A stretch of DNA of 5,114 bases from Thiobacillus sp. UBA2487. Its GTDB lineage: Bacteria; Pseudomonadota; Gammaproteobacteria; Burkholderiales; Sulfuriferulaceae. The stretch is taken from assembly GCA_002341815.1 (NCBI GenBank), contig DDOT01000062.1, positions 7,526 to 12,639 of the forward strand. The letters run 5' to 3'. The translations under genes and the position numbers were made by a program. The notes below the pieces were generated by a model that worked only from the letters and a program-made list of their open reading frames with translations, did not search any database and was not told where the DNA came from. This document shows positions 1-5,114 of the stretch, one piece after another; positions within the stretch are counted from its first letter, which is position 1, and every line of letters begins with the position of its first letter.

Positions 1-456
1 TGGTTGCAGAAAGTCAGCAACAGCCGGATGTGCTGCACTTCCGTCATAACCCAATACCGAAAAAATCGTGCCGACTGAAATATTCACGTTCACATTGGAA
101 GAACCATCCAGCGGATCGAACACCAACAGATACTTGCCTTTCACACAACGATCAGGAATTTGATAGACATCTTCCATTTCTTCCGATGCCATACCCGCCA
201 ACTGACCGCTTTGCTCATTTACTTCAAGAAAGATTTCATTGGTAATTACGTCCAACTGTTTTTGCGTTTCGCCCTGAACGTTTTCTGAATCAAGATTACC
301 CATCACACCGGCCAAAGCACCTTGATTAATGGCGTTGGAAATCAGCTTGCAAGACACTGCCACCTGATTGATCAAGGCTTGCAAATCGGACGAGACCGAA
401 CCGTTACGGCGTTGTTCGTCAGCAAGATATTGTGATAGCGTGATGCCGAGATGCAT
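1..456 (-). CDS. fbp: Fructose-1,6-bisphosphatase class I, N-terminal part (cut by window edge)
   Basis: Cytoplasmic enzyme that hydrolyses fructose-1,6-bisphosphate to fructose-6-phosphate plus phosphate, in gluconeogenesis and, in autotrophs, the Calvin cycle. The visible 152 residues carry class I hallmarks: ENVQGE (58-63) in the allosteric/N-terminal helix region, the ASEE metal-binding segment (90-93), the DPLDGSSN signature (114-121) whose Asp residues bind Mg2+, then [12 protein letters not shown] and the DFLQP stretch at the edge, all colinear with E. coli Fbp. The family is about 330 residues, so slightly over half is missing beyond position 1. The ATG at 456-454 is supported by GGAGG (465-469) 8 nt upstream. 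It is the last gene of a same-strand series but is separated from tonB by 70 nt holding its own candidate promoter. No frameshift or missing motif is seen. Family assignment is firm; whether its main role is gluconeogenesis or carbon fixation cannot be told here. Confidence 0.96.
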   Translation of the reverse strand, partial: MHLGITLSQYLADEQRRNGSVSSDLQALINQVAVSCKLISNAINQGALAGVMGNLDSENVQGETQKQLDVITNEIFLEVNEQSGQLAGMASEEMEDVYQIPDRCVKGKYLLVFDPLDGSSNVNVNISVGTIFSVLGYDGSAAHPAVADFLQP

Positions 457-464
457 GGACTTAC

Positions 465-469
465 CCTCC
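465..469 (-). promoter_or_regulatory. Shine-Dalgarno site of fbp
   Basis: GGAGG on the minus strand, 8 nt before the fbp ATG. It is one of the two best ribosome-binding sites in the window and fixes the fbp start. Confidence 0.8.
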
Positions 470-491
470 GGTGACAATAAATAATGCTGGG

Positions 492-500
492 ATTATAACA
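492..500 (-). promoter_or_regulatory. Candidate extended -10 promoter of fbp
   Basis: Read on the minus strand this is TGTTATAAT: a perfect TATAAT hexamer preceded by TG one base upstream, the extended -10 form of a sigma-70 promoter. No good -35 is found at 16-18 nt, which fits an extended -10 promoter. The expected start near 485 would leave a leader of about 28 nt including the Shine-Dalgarno site. A perfect 10-bp palindrome CTGTCGACAG (506-515) lies just upstream in the spacer. Motif-based only; readthrough from tonB is also possible. Confidence 0.55.
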
Positions 501-526
501 GAAGGCTGTCGACAGGTAGTGCCTAA

Positions 527-1420
527 TCAATTGGCGCTTGGGTCTTGCGTGTTTAATTGATTACCCGGTTCAAAACTCCAGGTGCGCGTAATGGCAATAA
601 CATCGGCTTGACGCCGCATTTCTTTCGGGAACGCAGAAAACGGCGCGGCCATCCGCACGATGCCAATGGCCGCTTGGTCCAGCGCGGGCATGCCGGACGA
701 CCGGGTTACCTCTACTGACGCCAATGAACCATCGGCACGAATCGATACCGTCAACTGCAACTTGCCATACATTTTTCGTTCACGGGCCACCGCCGGATAG
801 TTTGCATTACCGATGCGCTCAACCTTGATCCGCCAGTCCTCTACGTAACGGGCAAACGCATATGCACGCGTGCGCGCACCGATGAACAGCTTGCGTGGCC
901 GTTTCTGATAAGCATCGTATTGCTGTGCAATCCGCGCCTCAAGATCGGACATTTCTTGCTGTTGCCGCAAGTCTGCCGCATTACCCTGATGCGGGCTTAT
1001 TGCCTGTTCACTGCTTCCGGACACGCCGGTGGATGGTGCTATAGCGGCTTGTGAGCGCAATTGCAACATCAACCGGCGATTTTCATCTTCCAAACGATGC
1101 ACCTGTTGTTCGGTTGCTTGCACTGCTTGCTGTTGCTGATCTGTTTCACTGGCTGGTAAAGGACTTTGCGCATGGCGGTTTTGATCAGTATTGCCGCCAC
1201 CGTCCAAATTATTTTGCGCCAGCGCATCCGCATGGTCTGGCGGCTCTTGCGATTTGCTGTTGACCAGCACCAATTCCAACGGCGGGGCATACAAATTATC
1301 AGGATTAACCTGTGGCAATTTAAAACCAAACGCCAACAACGCGGCATGCAGCAACAGCGACGTCACAACCGCCAAGGCAAACACCCCGGTCAGTCCTTTG
1401 ATCCACGGCATGTTGCTCAC
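527..1420 (-). CDS. TonB-like energy transducer with coiled-coil linker
   Basis: Inner-membrane protein with the TonB layout: short cytoplasmic end, one transmembrane helix (about 9-33), a long periplasmic linker, and a TonB C-terminal domain (about 202-285) with YPAVAR (208-213), a GKLQLTVSIRADG strand and the closing RTWSFEPG that matches the RRWRYEPG region of TonB. The helix holds S21-LLL-H25, the same Ser-x3-His spacing that TonB needs to couple to ExbB/ExbD. The linker is not Pro-rich: it is Gln-rich and predicted coiled coil (about 91-126 and 145-173). Numbering is from GTG 1420, chosen because GGAGG (1426-1430) sits 5 nt upstream; this gives 297 residues and no overlap with the RNase gene. 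The frame stays open to GTG 1486 (319 residues, 26-nt overlap) but has no ribosome site there; ATG 1432 and ATG 1411 are other options. No exbB, exbD or receptor gene is in the window, so the partner is unknown. A TolA-like or envelope role is an alternative. Confidence 0.85.
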   Translation of the reverse strand: MSNMPWIKGLTGVFALAVVTSLLLHAALLAFGFKLPQVNPDNLYAPPLELVLVNSKSQEPPDHADALAQNNLDGGGNTDQNRHAQSPLPASETDQQQQAVQATEQQVHRLEDENRRLMLQLRSQAAIAPSTGVSGSSEQAISPHQGNAADLRQQQEMSDLEARIAQQYDAYQKRPRKLFIGARTRAYAFARYVEDWRIKVERIGNANYPAVARERKMYGKLQLTVSIRADGSLASVEVTRSSGMPALDQAAIGIVRMAAPFSAFPKEMRRQADVIAITRTWSFEPGNQLNTQDPSAN

Positions 1421-1425
1421 TGCAT

Positions 1426-1430
1426 CCTCC
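1426..1430 (-). promoter_or_regulatory. Shine-Dalgarno site deciding the tonB-like start
   Basis: GGAGG on the minus strand, 5 nt before GTG 1420 and 14 nt before ATG 1411. The upstream in-frame GTG at 1486 has only AT-rich non-purine sequence before it. This favours a start after the end of the RNase gene rather than an overlapping start. Confidence 0.6.
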
Positions 1431-1460
1431 ATCGACCTGTGCCCGCGTCGCGCATACCGT

Positions 1461-3317
1461 TCAACCCACGTTGTCGGCTGCCGCACAGTATGTCAATTGC
1501 ACATCCACTTCCAGCATATCCATTTCGCCCACCATCACCTCAATCAATGTTCCCACCGGCAACTCCGGCATCGATGGCACGCGCGCAACCAGCGGCATTC
1601 CTGCCACACGCACCAGATTTTCCTTGATCACCTGCGCACCGATGCGTTGCACGTTTTCCTGCACCAACCAACGCAAGCACCAAAAGCGCTCCATTCGACG
1701 CTGAAACTCATTATATGCGTCATAAGCCAATTCAAAATCGCGCAATATCGCATACAGCGTATCCGATCTGGGCGGATAAACAGCAGGCTCATCGTGTAAC
1801 AACGCCAAGATCTGCCGCTGATTCACCAAATCAACATATCGCCTGAGCGGTGAACTCGACCACGCATAATTTTCAACACCCAAACCAACATGCGGACCGG
1901 GCCGGGTGCTCATTTTGACCTTGCCGTTTTCCTGGGTGCGATACAATCCTGCGATGTCATGTTTTGCCAGCCAGCTTCCCCAACCGGCGTTGACGCGGAT
2001 CATCAATTCGGAAACCAATCGATCCACCGGATTACCGCGCTGCCGATCAATAATACTTACCCGACCATCTTCCACACGGAACACATAATCGGCCCGCACC
2101 GGTTGCGCCGGATCCGGCGTCTTGCCACGCCCTGCCTCCAATGCGCCCGACAAGCGCCACAGCATTTCCAACTCGCGTTGCCATCGGTATTCACCAGTAC
2201 CGTCGGCCAAGCTCCGCTCGTTAAAGTCGTGTTGCAACACCTCATGTCGCAGGTTTTGCGCCACAGGCACACGTTCCAACACCGTACGCTCAGACAGCAC
2301 TTTCCAACTAATATCTTCAACCACCAAATACATCGACAAAGCCGGGCAGGCACGTCCTTCGTCCAAAGAAAAGCGTGCCACCACATCATCCGGCAGCATC
2401 GTGACTTTTCCGCCCGGATAATACACCGTGGACAAGCGGTTTCGCGCCACTTTATCCAATGGAGAGTCTGGCAATATACCCAATGCCGGCACCGCGATGT
2501 GAATACCCACTTGCCACGAACCATCGTCTAACTGGCGAACGGAAAATGCATCATCAATTTCAGTGGTTGACTCATCATCGATACTGAACGCCTCGACTTC
2601 GGCCAACGGCAAGTCATCTGGCAGCACCAGTTCGGGCAAAGCGGGGAAGTCAATGCCGCGCGGAAAATGCTCGTGCACAAACCGCTGGTAATGATAGTCA
2701 TGTTCAGAGGGAATCGCTCCGCAACGTGCCAGCAAGCGCAACACCGTCAATCCGGTGTTGTGTGCAGCCGTCTCAACGGCCTTCCATGGCAATTTCTGTT
2801 TATCAGGCGCAAACAGCAATCCCATCACTTCCGGCTGCAATTCGTCGGGCAACCGAAATTGGGTTAATTCAGCCACCCAGGCCGCCAACTGCTCGGCTTC
2901 TTTTTGCCGGCGCAGCACACCGGCTTTGGCCGCGAGCAAGGCTTCCGCTGGCGCAGGCTTGTAGTGGCCACGCCCCTTACGATAAAAATACATCGGCGAA
3001 GCATGCAGCAATTGCAACACGCCCGCCATTTCAGTCGCAGAAGGTGCGTGACCAAAATAGTCGCGCGCGAGGTCTTCGTAAGAAAACTCGGCGTCGCCTG
3101 CCACTTCCCACAAAAAATCGACATCCAGGTCTGCGCGGACCGCATTCACTGCCTGCATGAATTCCGCTGGGGGTGGCGCGACAAACCGCAAGATAACCTG
3201 CGCCGCGCGCAGCTTGATACGTTTGCCGAATTGACTGTCGATCTGCAACGATGAATCGTTGTCAGCGACCAAGGTACCGGCTTTAAATTCGCCGTCTTCT
3301 TCGTATAACAGGTACAT
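1461..3317 (-). CDS. RNB-domain exoribonuclease (RNase II/R family)
   Basis: Cytoplasmic 3'-to-5' exoribonuclease of the RNase II/R superfamily, expected to degrade single-stranded RNA processively to nucleoside monophosphates. With ATG 3317 it has 618 residues (RNase II is 644, RNase R 813). Residues 1-45 form a small beta-rich N-terminal domain (MYLLYEEDGEFKAGTL start), a helical, possibly winged-helix part follows, and the RNB domain spans about 243-505. The metal site is IDDESTTEIDD: D247, D255 and D256 match E. coli RNase II D201, D209 and D210, but the D207 position is E253. IHIAVPALGI, the YYPGGKVTMLP segment, and SPLRRYVD with R492 (RNase II R500) are present. No tandem cold-shock domains are seen, and the C-terminus is a reduced S1-like barrel (about 555-615). 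An in-frame TTG at 3332 lacks a ribosome site; homologues as I recall them start near the chosen ATG. The esterase gene ends 30 nt upstream, so co-transcription is likely. Whether it acts as RNase II or R cannot be told. Confidence 0.92.
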   Translation of the reverse strand: MYLLYEEDGEFKAGTLVADNDSSLQIDSQFGKRIKLRAAQVILRFVAPPPAEFMQAVNAVRADLDVDFLWEVAGDAEFSYEDLARDYFGHAPSATEMAGVLQLLHASPMYFYRKGRGHYKPAPAEALLAAKAGVLRRQKEAEQLAAWVAELTQFRLPDELQPEVMGLLFAPDKQKLPWKAVETAAHNTGLTVLRLLARCGAIPSEHDYHYQRFVHEHFPRGIDFPALPELVLPDDLPLAEVEAFSIDDESTTEIDDAFSVRQLDDGSWQVGIHIAVPALGILPDSPLDKVARNRLSTVYYPGGKVTMLPDDVVARFSLDEGRACPALSMYLVVEDISWKVLSERTVLERVPVAQNLRHEVLQHDFNERSLADGTGEYRWQRELEMLWRLSGALEAGRGKTPDPAQPVRADYVFRVEDGRVSIIDRQRGNPVDRLVSELMIRVNAGWGSWLAKHDIAGLYRTQENGKVKMSTRPGPHVGLGVENYAWSSSPLRRYVDLVNQRQILALLHDEPAVYPPRSDTLYAILRDFELAYDAYNEFQRRMERFWCLRWLVQENVQRIGAQVIKENLVRVAGMPLVARVPSMPELPVGTLIEVMVGEMDMLEVDVQLTYCAAADNVG

Positions 3318-3323
3318 GAAATT

Positions 3324-3337
3324 CCCCGCCAACGGGG
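3324..3337 (-). promoter_or_regulatory. Small GC hairpin covering the RNB gene ribosome-binding site
   Basis: On the minus strand CCCCG-TTGG-CGGGG forms a 5-bp all-GC stem with a 4-nt loop. The 3' arm GGGG, followed by AATTTC and the ATG at 3317, is the only Shine-Dalgarno-like element for the RNB gene. There is no U-run after it, so it is not a terminator. It lies 10 nt past the esterase stop codon, where a terminating ribosome could open it. Confidence 0.4.
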
Positions 3338-3347
3338 CCGGATAAAA

Positions 3348-3905
3348 TCAGAATGCCAAGAGTTGCGGAATGTGTTCAACAAACGAACGAAAACCATGAT
3401 CGCCTCCCGTAACGATCACTTGGCGACAGCCGCTATAATACGCCACTGCTTCACGATAATCGAGTACCTCATCACCGGTTTCAACCAACAGCAATACACG
3501 TTCCGGGTGCGTCAAACTGGCTGGAGCCATCTCTGCCATCTCTGCCAGATGCGCTTCGGTAAAGGTATAGGTCTCATCTGAATGATAGAAGCGTTGAGGC
3601 CCCAACGCTGCGCGCATCAATATCTGCGGATGCACCGCCGGATTAATCAGCACTGATTTTACGCCCAAGCGCTCACTTAACACCGTGGCATAAAAACCGC
3701 CCAATGAGCTACCCACCAACTTGACCTGTTGCGCAGGATATCCGGCAATGATGTGTTCGAGCAGGGCCAGCGCCTCAGCCGGACGGTGCGGCAGATCGGG
3801 GGTCACACAATGCTCTGCCTGACCGGTCCGAGCAAACCAATCACGCAGTATCACTGCTTTGGACGACTGTCCACTGCTGTTAAAACCATGTATGTAAACC
3901 AGCAT
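3348..3905 (-). CDS. YqiA/YcfP-family alpha/beta-hydrolase (serine esterase)
   Basis: Small cytoplasmic alpha/beta-hydrolase of 185 residues, about the size of E. coli YqiA (UPF0227). It opens directly with strand 1 and the oxyanion-loop motif HGFNSS (6-11), without a signal peptide. The nucleophile elbow is G65-S-S67-L-G-G, giving Ser67; TGDEVLDY supplies Asp145 and GGDHGF supplies His170, completing the triad in the usual order. YqiA hydrolyses palmitoyl-CoA and p-nitrophenyl esters in vitro, but the physiological substrate is unknown, so only esterase/thioesterase activity is inferred. ATG 3905-3903 shares its A with the TGA stop of pbpG (TGATG), a classic translational-coupling overlap; only a weak GGCGAG lies upstream. 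The RNB gene starts 30 nt after its stop. Intact, with all catalytic residues. Confidence 0.9.
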   Translation of the reverse strand: MLVYIHGFNSSGQSSKAVILRDWFARTGQAEHCVTPDLPHRPAEALALLEHIIAGYPAQQVKLVGSSLGGFYATVLSERLGVKSVLINPAVHPQILMRAALGPQRFYHSDETYTFTEAHLAEMAEMAPASLTHPERVLLLVETGDEVLDYREAVAYYSGCRQVIVTGGDHGFRSFVEHIPQLLAF

Positions 3906-4930
3906 CAGCGGCTCGCCACTTTGGATACTTCACCGCCGTGTGCTTCCATCCATTGACGAATACGCTGGGCATCGTTGATTCGGTCCATTTTACCCACCGC
4001 ATCCAGCAATACGATGATGACCGAATGACTGGCAATTTTTGCCTTCATCACCAGGCAATGTCCGGCCTCATTGATAAAACCGGTTTTAGACAGACCAATA
4101 TCCCATTTACCTTCCCGCACCAACACATTGGTGTTCAGATAGGGCATTTCACGCGTCACCTCGGCCCATTTTGCTTCATGTGCACGCGGATGCCGCACCC
4201 TGACCAGCGCCGTATGCGCGATCTCATAGTGACCGGTAGTGGTAATCTCATGAATAAGCGGGTATTTCGCCGCCGCTGCCACCATTTTTGCCAAATCTTC
4301 CGCAGTAGACTGGTTATGGCTGGACAAACCGGTTGGATCCTCAAAGCGGGTATGTGTCATACCTAACTCGGCAGCCTTACGGTTCATGGCATTAATAAAT
4401 GCCGGCCGACCGCCTGGGTAATAGCGAGACAACGCAAACGCAGCACGATTTTCCGAAGAAATCAGGGCAAGATGCATCATCTGGTTGCGCGTTAACTCGG
4501 TTCCCACCGCCAAGCGCGAACGGGTATGCCGCACATGATCAACGTCATCCTCGGAAATCGACATTTTTTCATTCAGATCTGGATGCGCATCCAGCACCAC
4601 CATTGCCGTCATCAATTTGCTGATCGATGCAATAGGGGTTTCCATATCCGGGTTTTTTTGCAAAATCGGCTTGCCATCAGACGCATCCACTACCAATACC
4701 GACTGAGCATTTAATCTGGGCATATTAGCCGCCTCAAATGAAGGCAGCGGTGGCTCGACATGCTCGGCTTTTACCAGATGGGCGGCCCGAGGTGCCGTAT
4801 GTGCCAAATGTGCCGGGTGATGATGGAGATGGTGATGGTGATGGTGGTGATGCGTTGCTGCCGCATAGGACGGCAGGGCAACCATCATGGCCATCGCCAG
4901 CGAAGCAATTTTTAACCCGTTCATGCCCAT
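3905..4930 (-). CDS. pbpG: D-alanyl-D-alanine endopeptidase (PBP7 type) with polyhistidine N-terminus
   Basis: Periplasmic low-molecular-weight penicillin-binding protein that cleaves D-Ala-meso-DAP crosslinks in peptidoglycan. It has 341 residues, longer than E. coli PBP7 (about 310). A signal peptide (1-23, ending SYA) is followed by a His-rich segment (27-57: H27-H34, L35, H36-H38, then H41, H44, H51, H57) and the catalytic domain from about 72. Active-site motifs are S102-I-S-K105 within PIASISKLMTAMVVLDA, S159-E-N161 within SSENRAA, and K282-T-G284 within SKTGF, followed by AGHCLVM; the flanks match E. coli PbpG closely. There is no PBP5-like C-terminal domain or amphipathic anchor, so it should be soluble or loosely associated. 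ATG 4930 is used; ATG 4924 (residue 3) is equally possible, with GGAAG 6 nt before it. It is the first gene of the series and its TGA overlaps the esterase ATG. The polyhistidine run is not part of the PBP7 family as I know it. Family call firm. Confidence 0.95.
   Translation of the reverse strand: MGMNGLKIASLAMAMMVALPSYAAATHHHHHHHHLHHHPAHLAHTAPRAAHLVKAEHVEPPLPSFEAANMPRLNAQSVLVVDASDGKPILQKNPDMETPIASISKLMTAMVVLDAHPDLNEKMSISEDDVDHVRHTRSRLAVGTELTRNQMMHLALISSENRAAFALSRYYPGGRPAFINAMNRKAAELGMTHTRFEDPTGLSSHNQSTAEDLAKMVAAAAKYPLIHEITTTGHYEIAHTALVRVRHPRAHEAKWAEVTREMPYLNTNVLVREGKWDIGLSKTGFINEAGHCLVMKAKIASHSVIIVLLDAVGKMDRINDAQRIRQWMEAHGGEVSKVASR
4817..4852 (-). repeat. His-codon hexamer repeat encoding HHHHHHHHLHHH
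   Basis: Twelve codons, mixed CAT and CAC, encode PbpG residues 27-38. On the plus strand this is a degenerate tandem of a 6-base unit: GGTGAT at 4831-4836 and 4837-4842, flanked by GGTGGT (4843-4848) and GGAGAT (4825-4830). The one Leu codon (CTC) is a single base from CAC. The mixed codons could reflect selection on the protein, or gain by unequal slippage of the hexamer. Changes in unit number would stay in frame. Confidence 0.8.
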
Positions 4931-5114
4931 CTTCCATCACCAAAAATATTTTCGAAATATACCAAAAAACAGAACAAGTTGGGCGGTATTTTTAGAAAAA
5001 AAATTAACTTGTTGTTTTGACATAACCCGATATTTTCATGAATTCACCTGATGATCACGCAGGATTTTGTTACAAAGTGGAATTTTGGAAAGCGCGGCGT
5101 AGTGATTCGTACGC
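4931..5114. other. AT-rich upstream region of pbpG with short repeats; no convincing gene
   Basis: This stretch is clearly richer in A+T than the genes, with an A8 run (plus strand, 4996-5003) and several short symmetric elements: ATATTT-TCG-AAATAT (4946-4960), direct repeats ACCAAAAA (4939-4946 and 4961-4968), and inverted arms AACAAGTT (4973-4980) and AACTTGTT (5006-5013). On the plus strand TTGACA (5017-5022) is a perfect -35 hexamer but has no acceptable -10 after it. Two plus-strand frames stay open to the right edge from ATG 5038 and ATG 5051, neither with a ribosome site. Minus-strand frames entering from the right all hit stops within the region, so the upstream neighbour could end here on the same strand or start on the opposite one. 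Confidence 0.5.
4956..4964 (-). promoter_or_regulatory. Candidate extended -10 promoter of pbpG and the downstream genes
   Basis: Minus strand TGGTATATT: TATATT (5 of 6 to consensus) with TG one base upstream. Transcription would begin near 4949, giving a leader of about 20 nt with GGTGATGGAAG just before the start codons. The -35 region has no good match, but the DNA upstream is AT-rich and contains an A/T run that could act as an UP-like element. Motif evidence only. Confidence 0.4.

Noticed and set aside
30..245. Plus-strand open frame of 71 codons inside fbp
   Set aside because: Antisense to conserved fbp motifs, including the metal-site region.
1191..1799. Plus-strand open frame of 202 codons
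   Set aside because: Antisense across the RNB-tonB junction, His/Gln/Arg-rich without any domain, while both minus-strand genes are well supported.
1890..2531. Plus-strand open frame of 213 codons
   Set aside because: Lies wholly antisense within the RNB catalytic domain; composition is typical of a shadow frame.
2726..3160. Plus-strand open frame of 144 codons
   Set aside because: Antisense to the N-terminal half of the RNB gene, Pro/Arg/Ala-rich, no recognisable motif or ribosome site.
3324..3337. Rho-independent terminator between the esterase and RNB genes
   Set aside because: The stem is only 5 bp and is followed by AATTTC rather than a U-run; it overlaps the RNB ribosome site instead.
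4817..4852. Engineered His-tag or vector sequence
   Set aside because: Codons are mixed, a Leu interrupts the run, and it sits between a natural signal peptide and linker in a normal chromosomal context, with no linker or protease site.
4738..4995. Plus-strand open frame with an Asp-Gly repeat (DGDGDGDGG)
   Set aside because: It is the antisense of the PbpG His-codon repeat and runs into the promoter region; the acidic repeat is a by-product of the His codons.
5017..5022. Sigma-70 promoter on the plus strand starting with TTGACA
   Set aside because: No acceptable -10 hexamer occurs 15-18 nt downstream, so only the -35 half is present.

Overview
The window reads as a piece of a Betaproteobacterial chromosome, possibly of the Nitrosomonadales/Methylophilaceae kind. 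The TonB-like protein and the short RNB ribonuclease beside it have the form I know from that class, and the class I fructose-1,6-bisphosphatase and PBP7-type endopeptidase are typical proteobacterial proteins. The placement comes from protein appearance only; no search was run. By eye, coding DNA is near half G+C and the DNA upstream of the first gene is AT-rich.

All five genes lie on the minus strand, so transcription runs from high to low coordinates: pbpG (4930-3905), a YqiA/YcfP-type serine esterase (3905-3348), an RNB-domain exoribonuclease (3317-1461), a TonB-like energy transducer (1420-527) and the start of fbp (456 to beyond position 1). The first four are tightly packed. pbpG and the esterase share one base (TGATG), the esterase-RNB gap is 30 nt, and the RNB-tonB gap is about 40 nt if the better-supported start is used. 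They look like one transcription unit. fbp follows a 70-nt gap holding a good extended -10 promoter, so it probably also has its own transcript. Bases 4931-5114 carry a candidate pbpG promoter and several short repeats, with only doubtful coding potential at the right edge.

The products do not form one pathway. PbpG trims peptidoglycan crosslinks in the periplasm, the TonB-like protein spans the inner membrane, and the esterase, RNase and Fbp are cytoplasmic. The RNase and the TonB-like protein are the pair that most looks like a conserved neighbourhood.

The most unusual item is the natural polyhistidine segment (eight His, Leu, three His; 15 His in 31 residues) just after the PbpG signal peptide, a natural His-tag on a secreted cell-wall enzyme. 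Other points are an Asp-to-Glu change in the RNB metal site, a hairpin covering the RNB ribosome-binding site, and a TonB-like protein with a Gln-rich coiled-coil linker in place of the usual Pro-rich one. I saw no CRISPR array, RNA gene, insertion sequence or clearly new multi-gene system.
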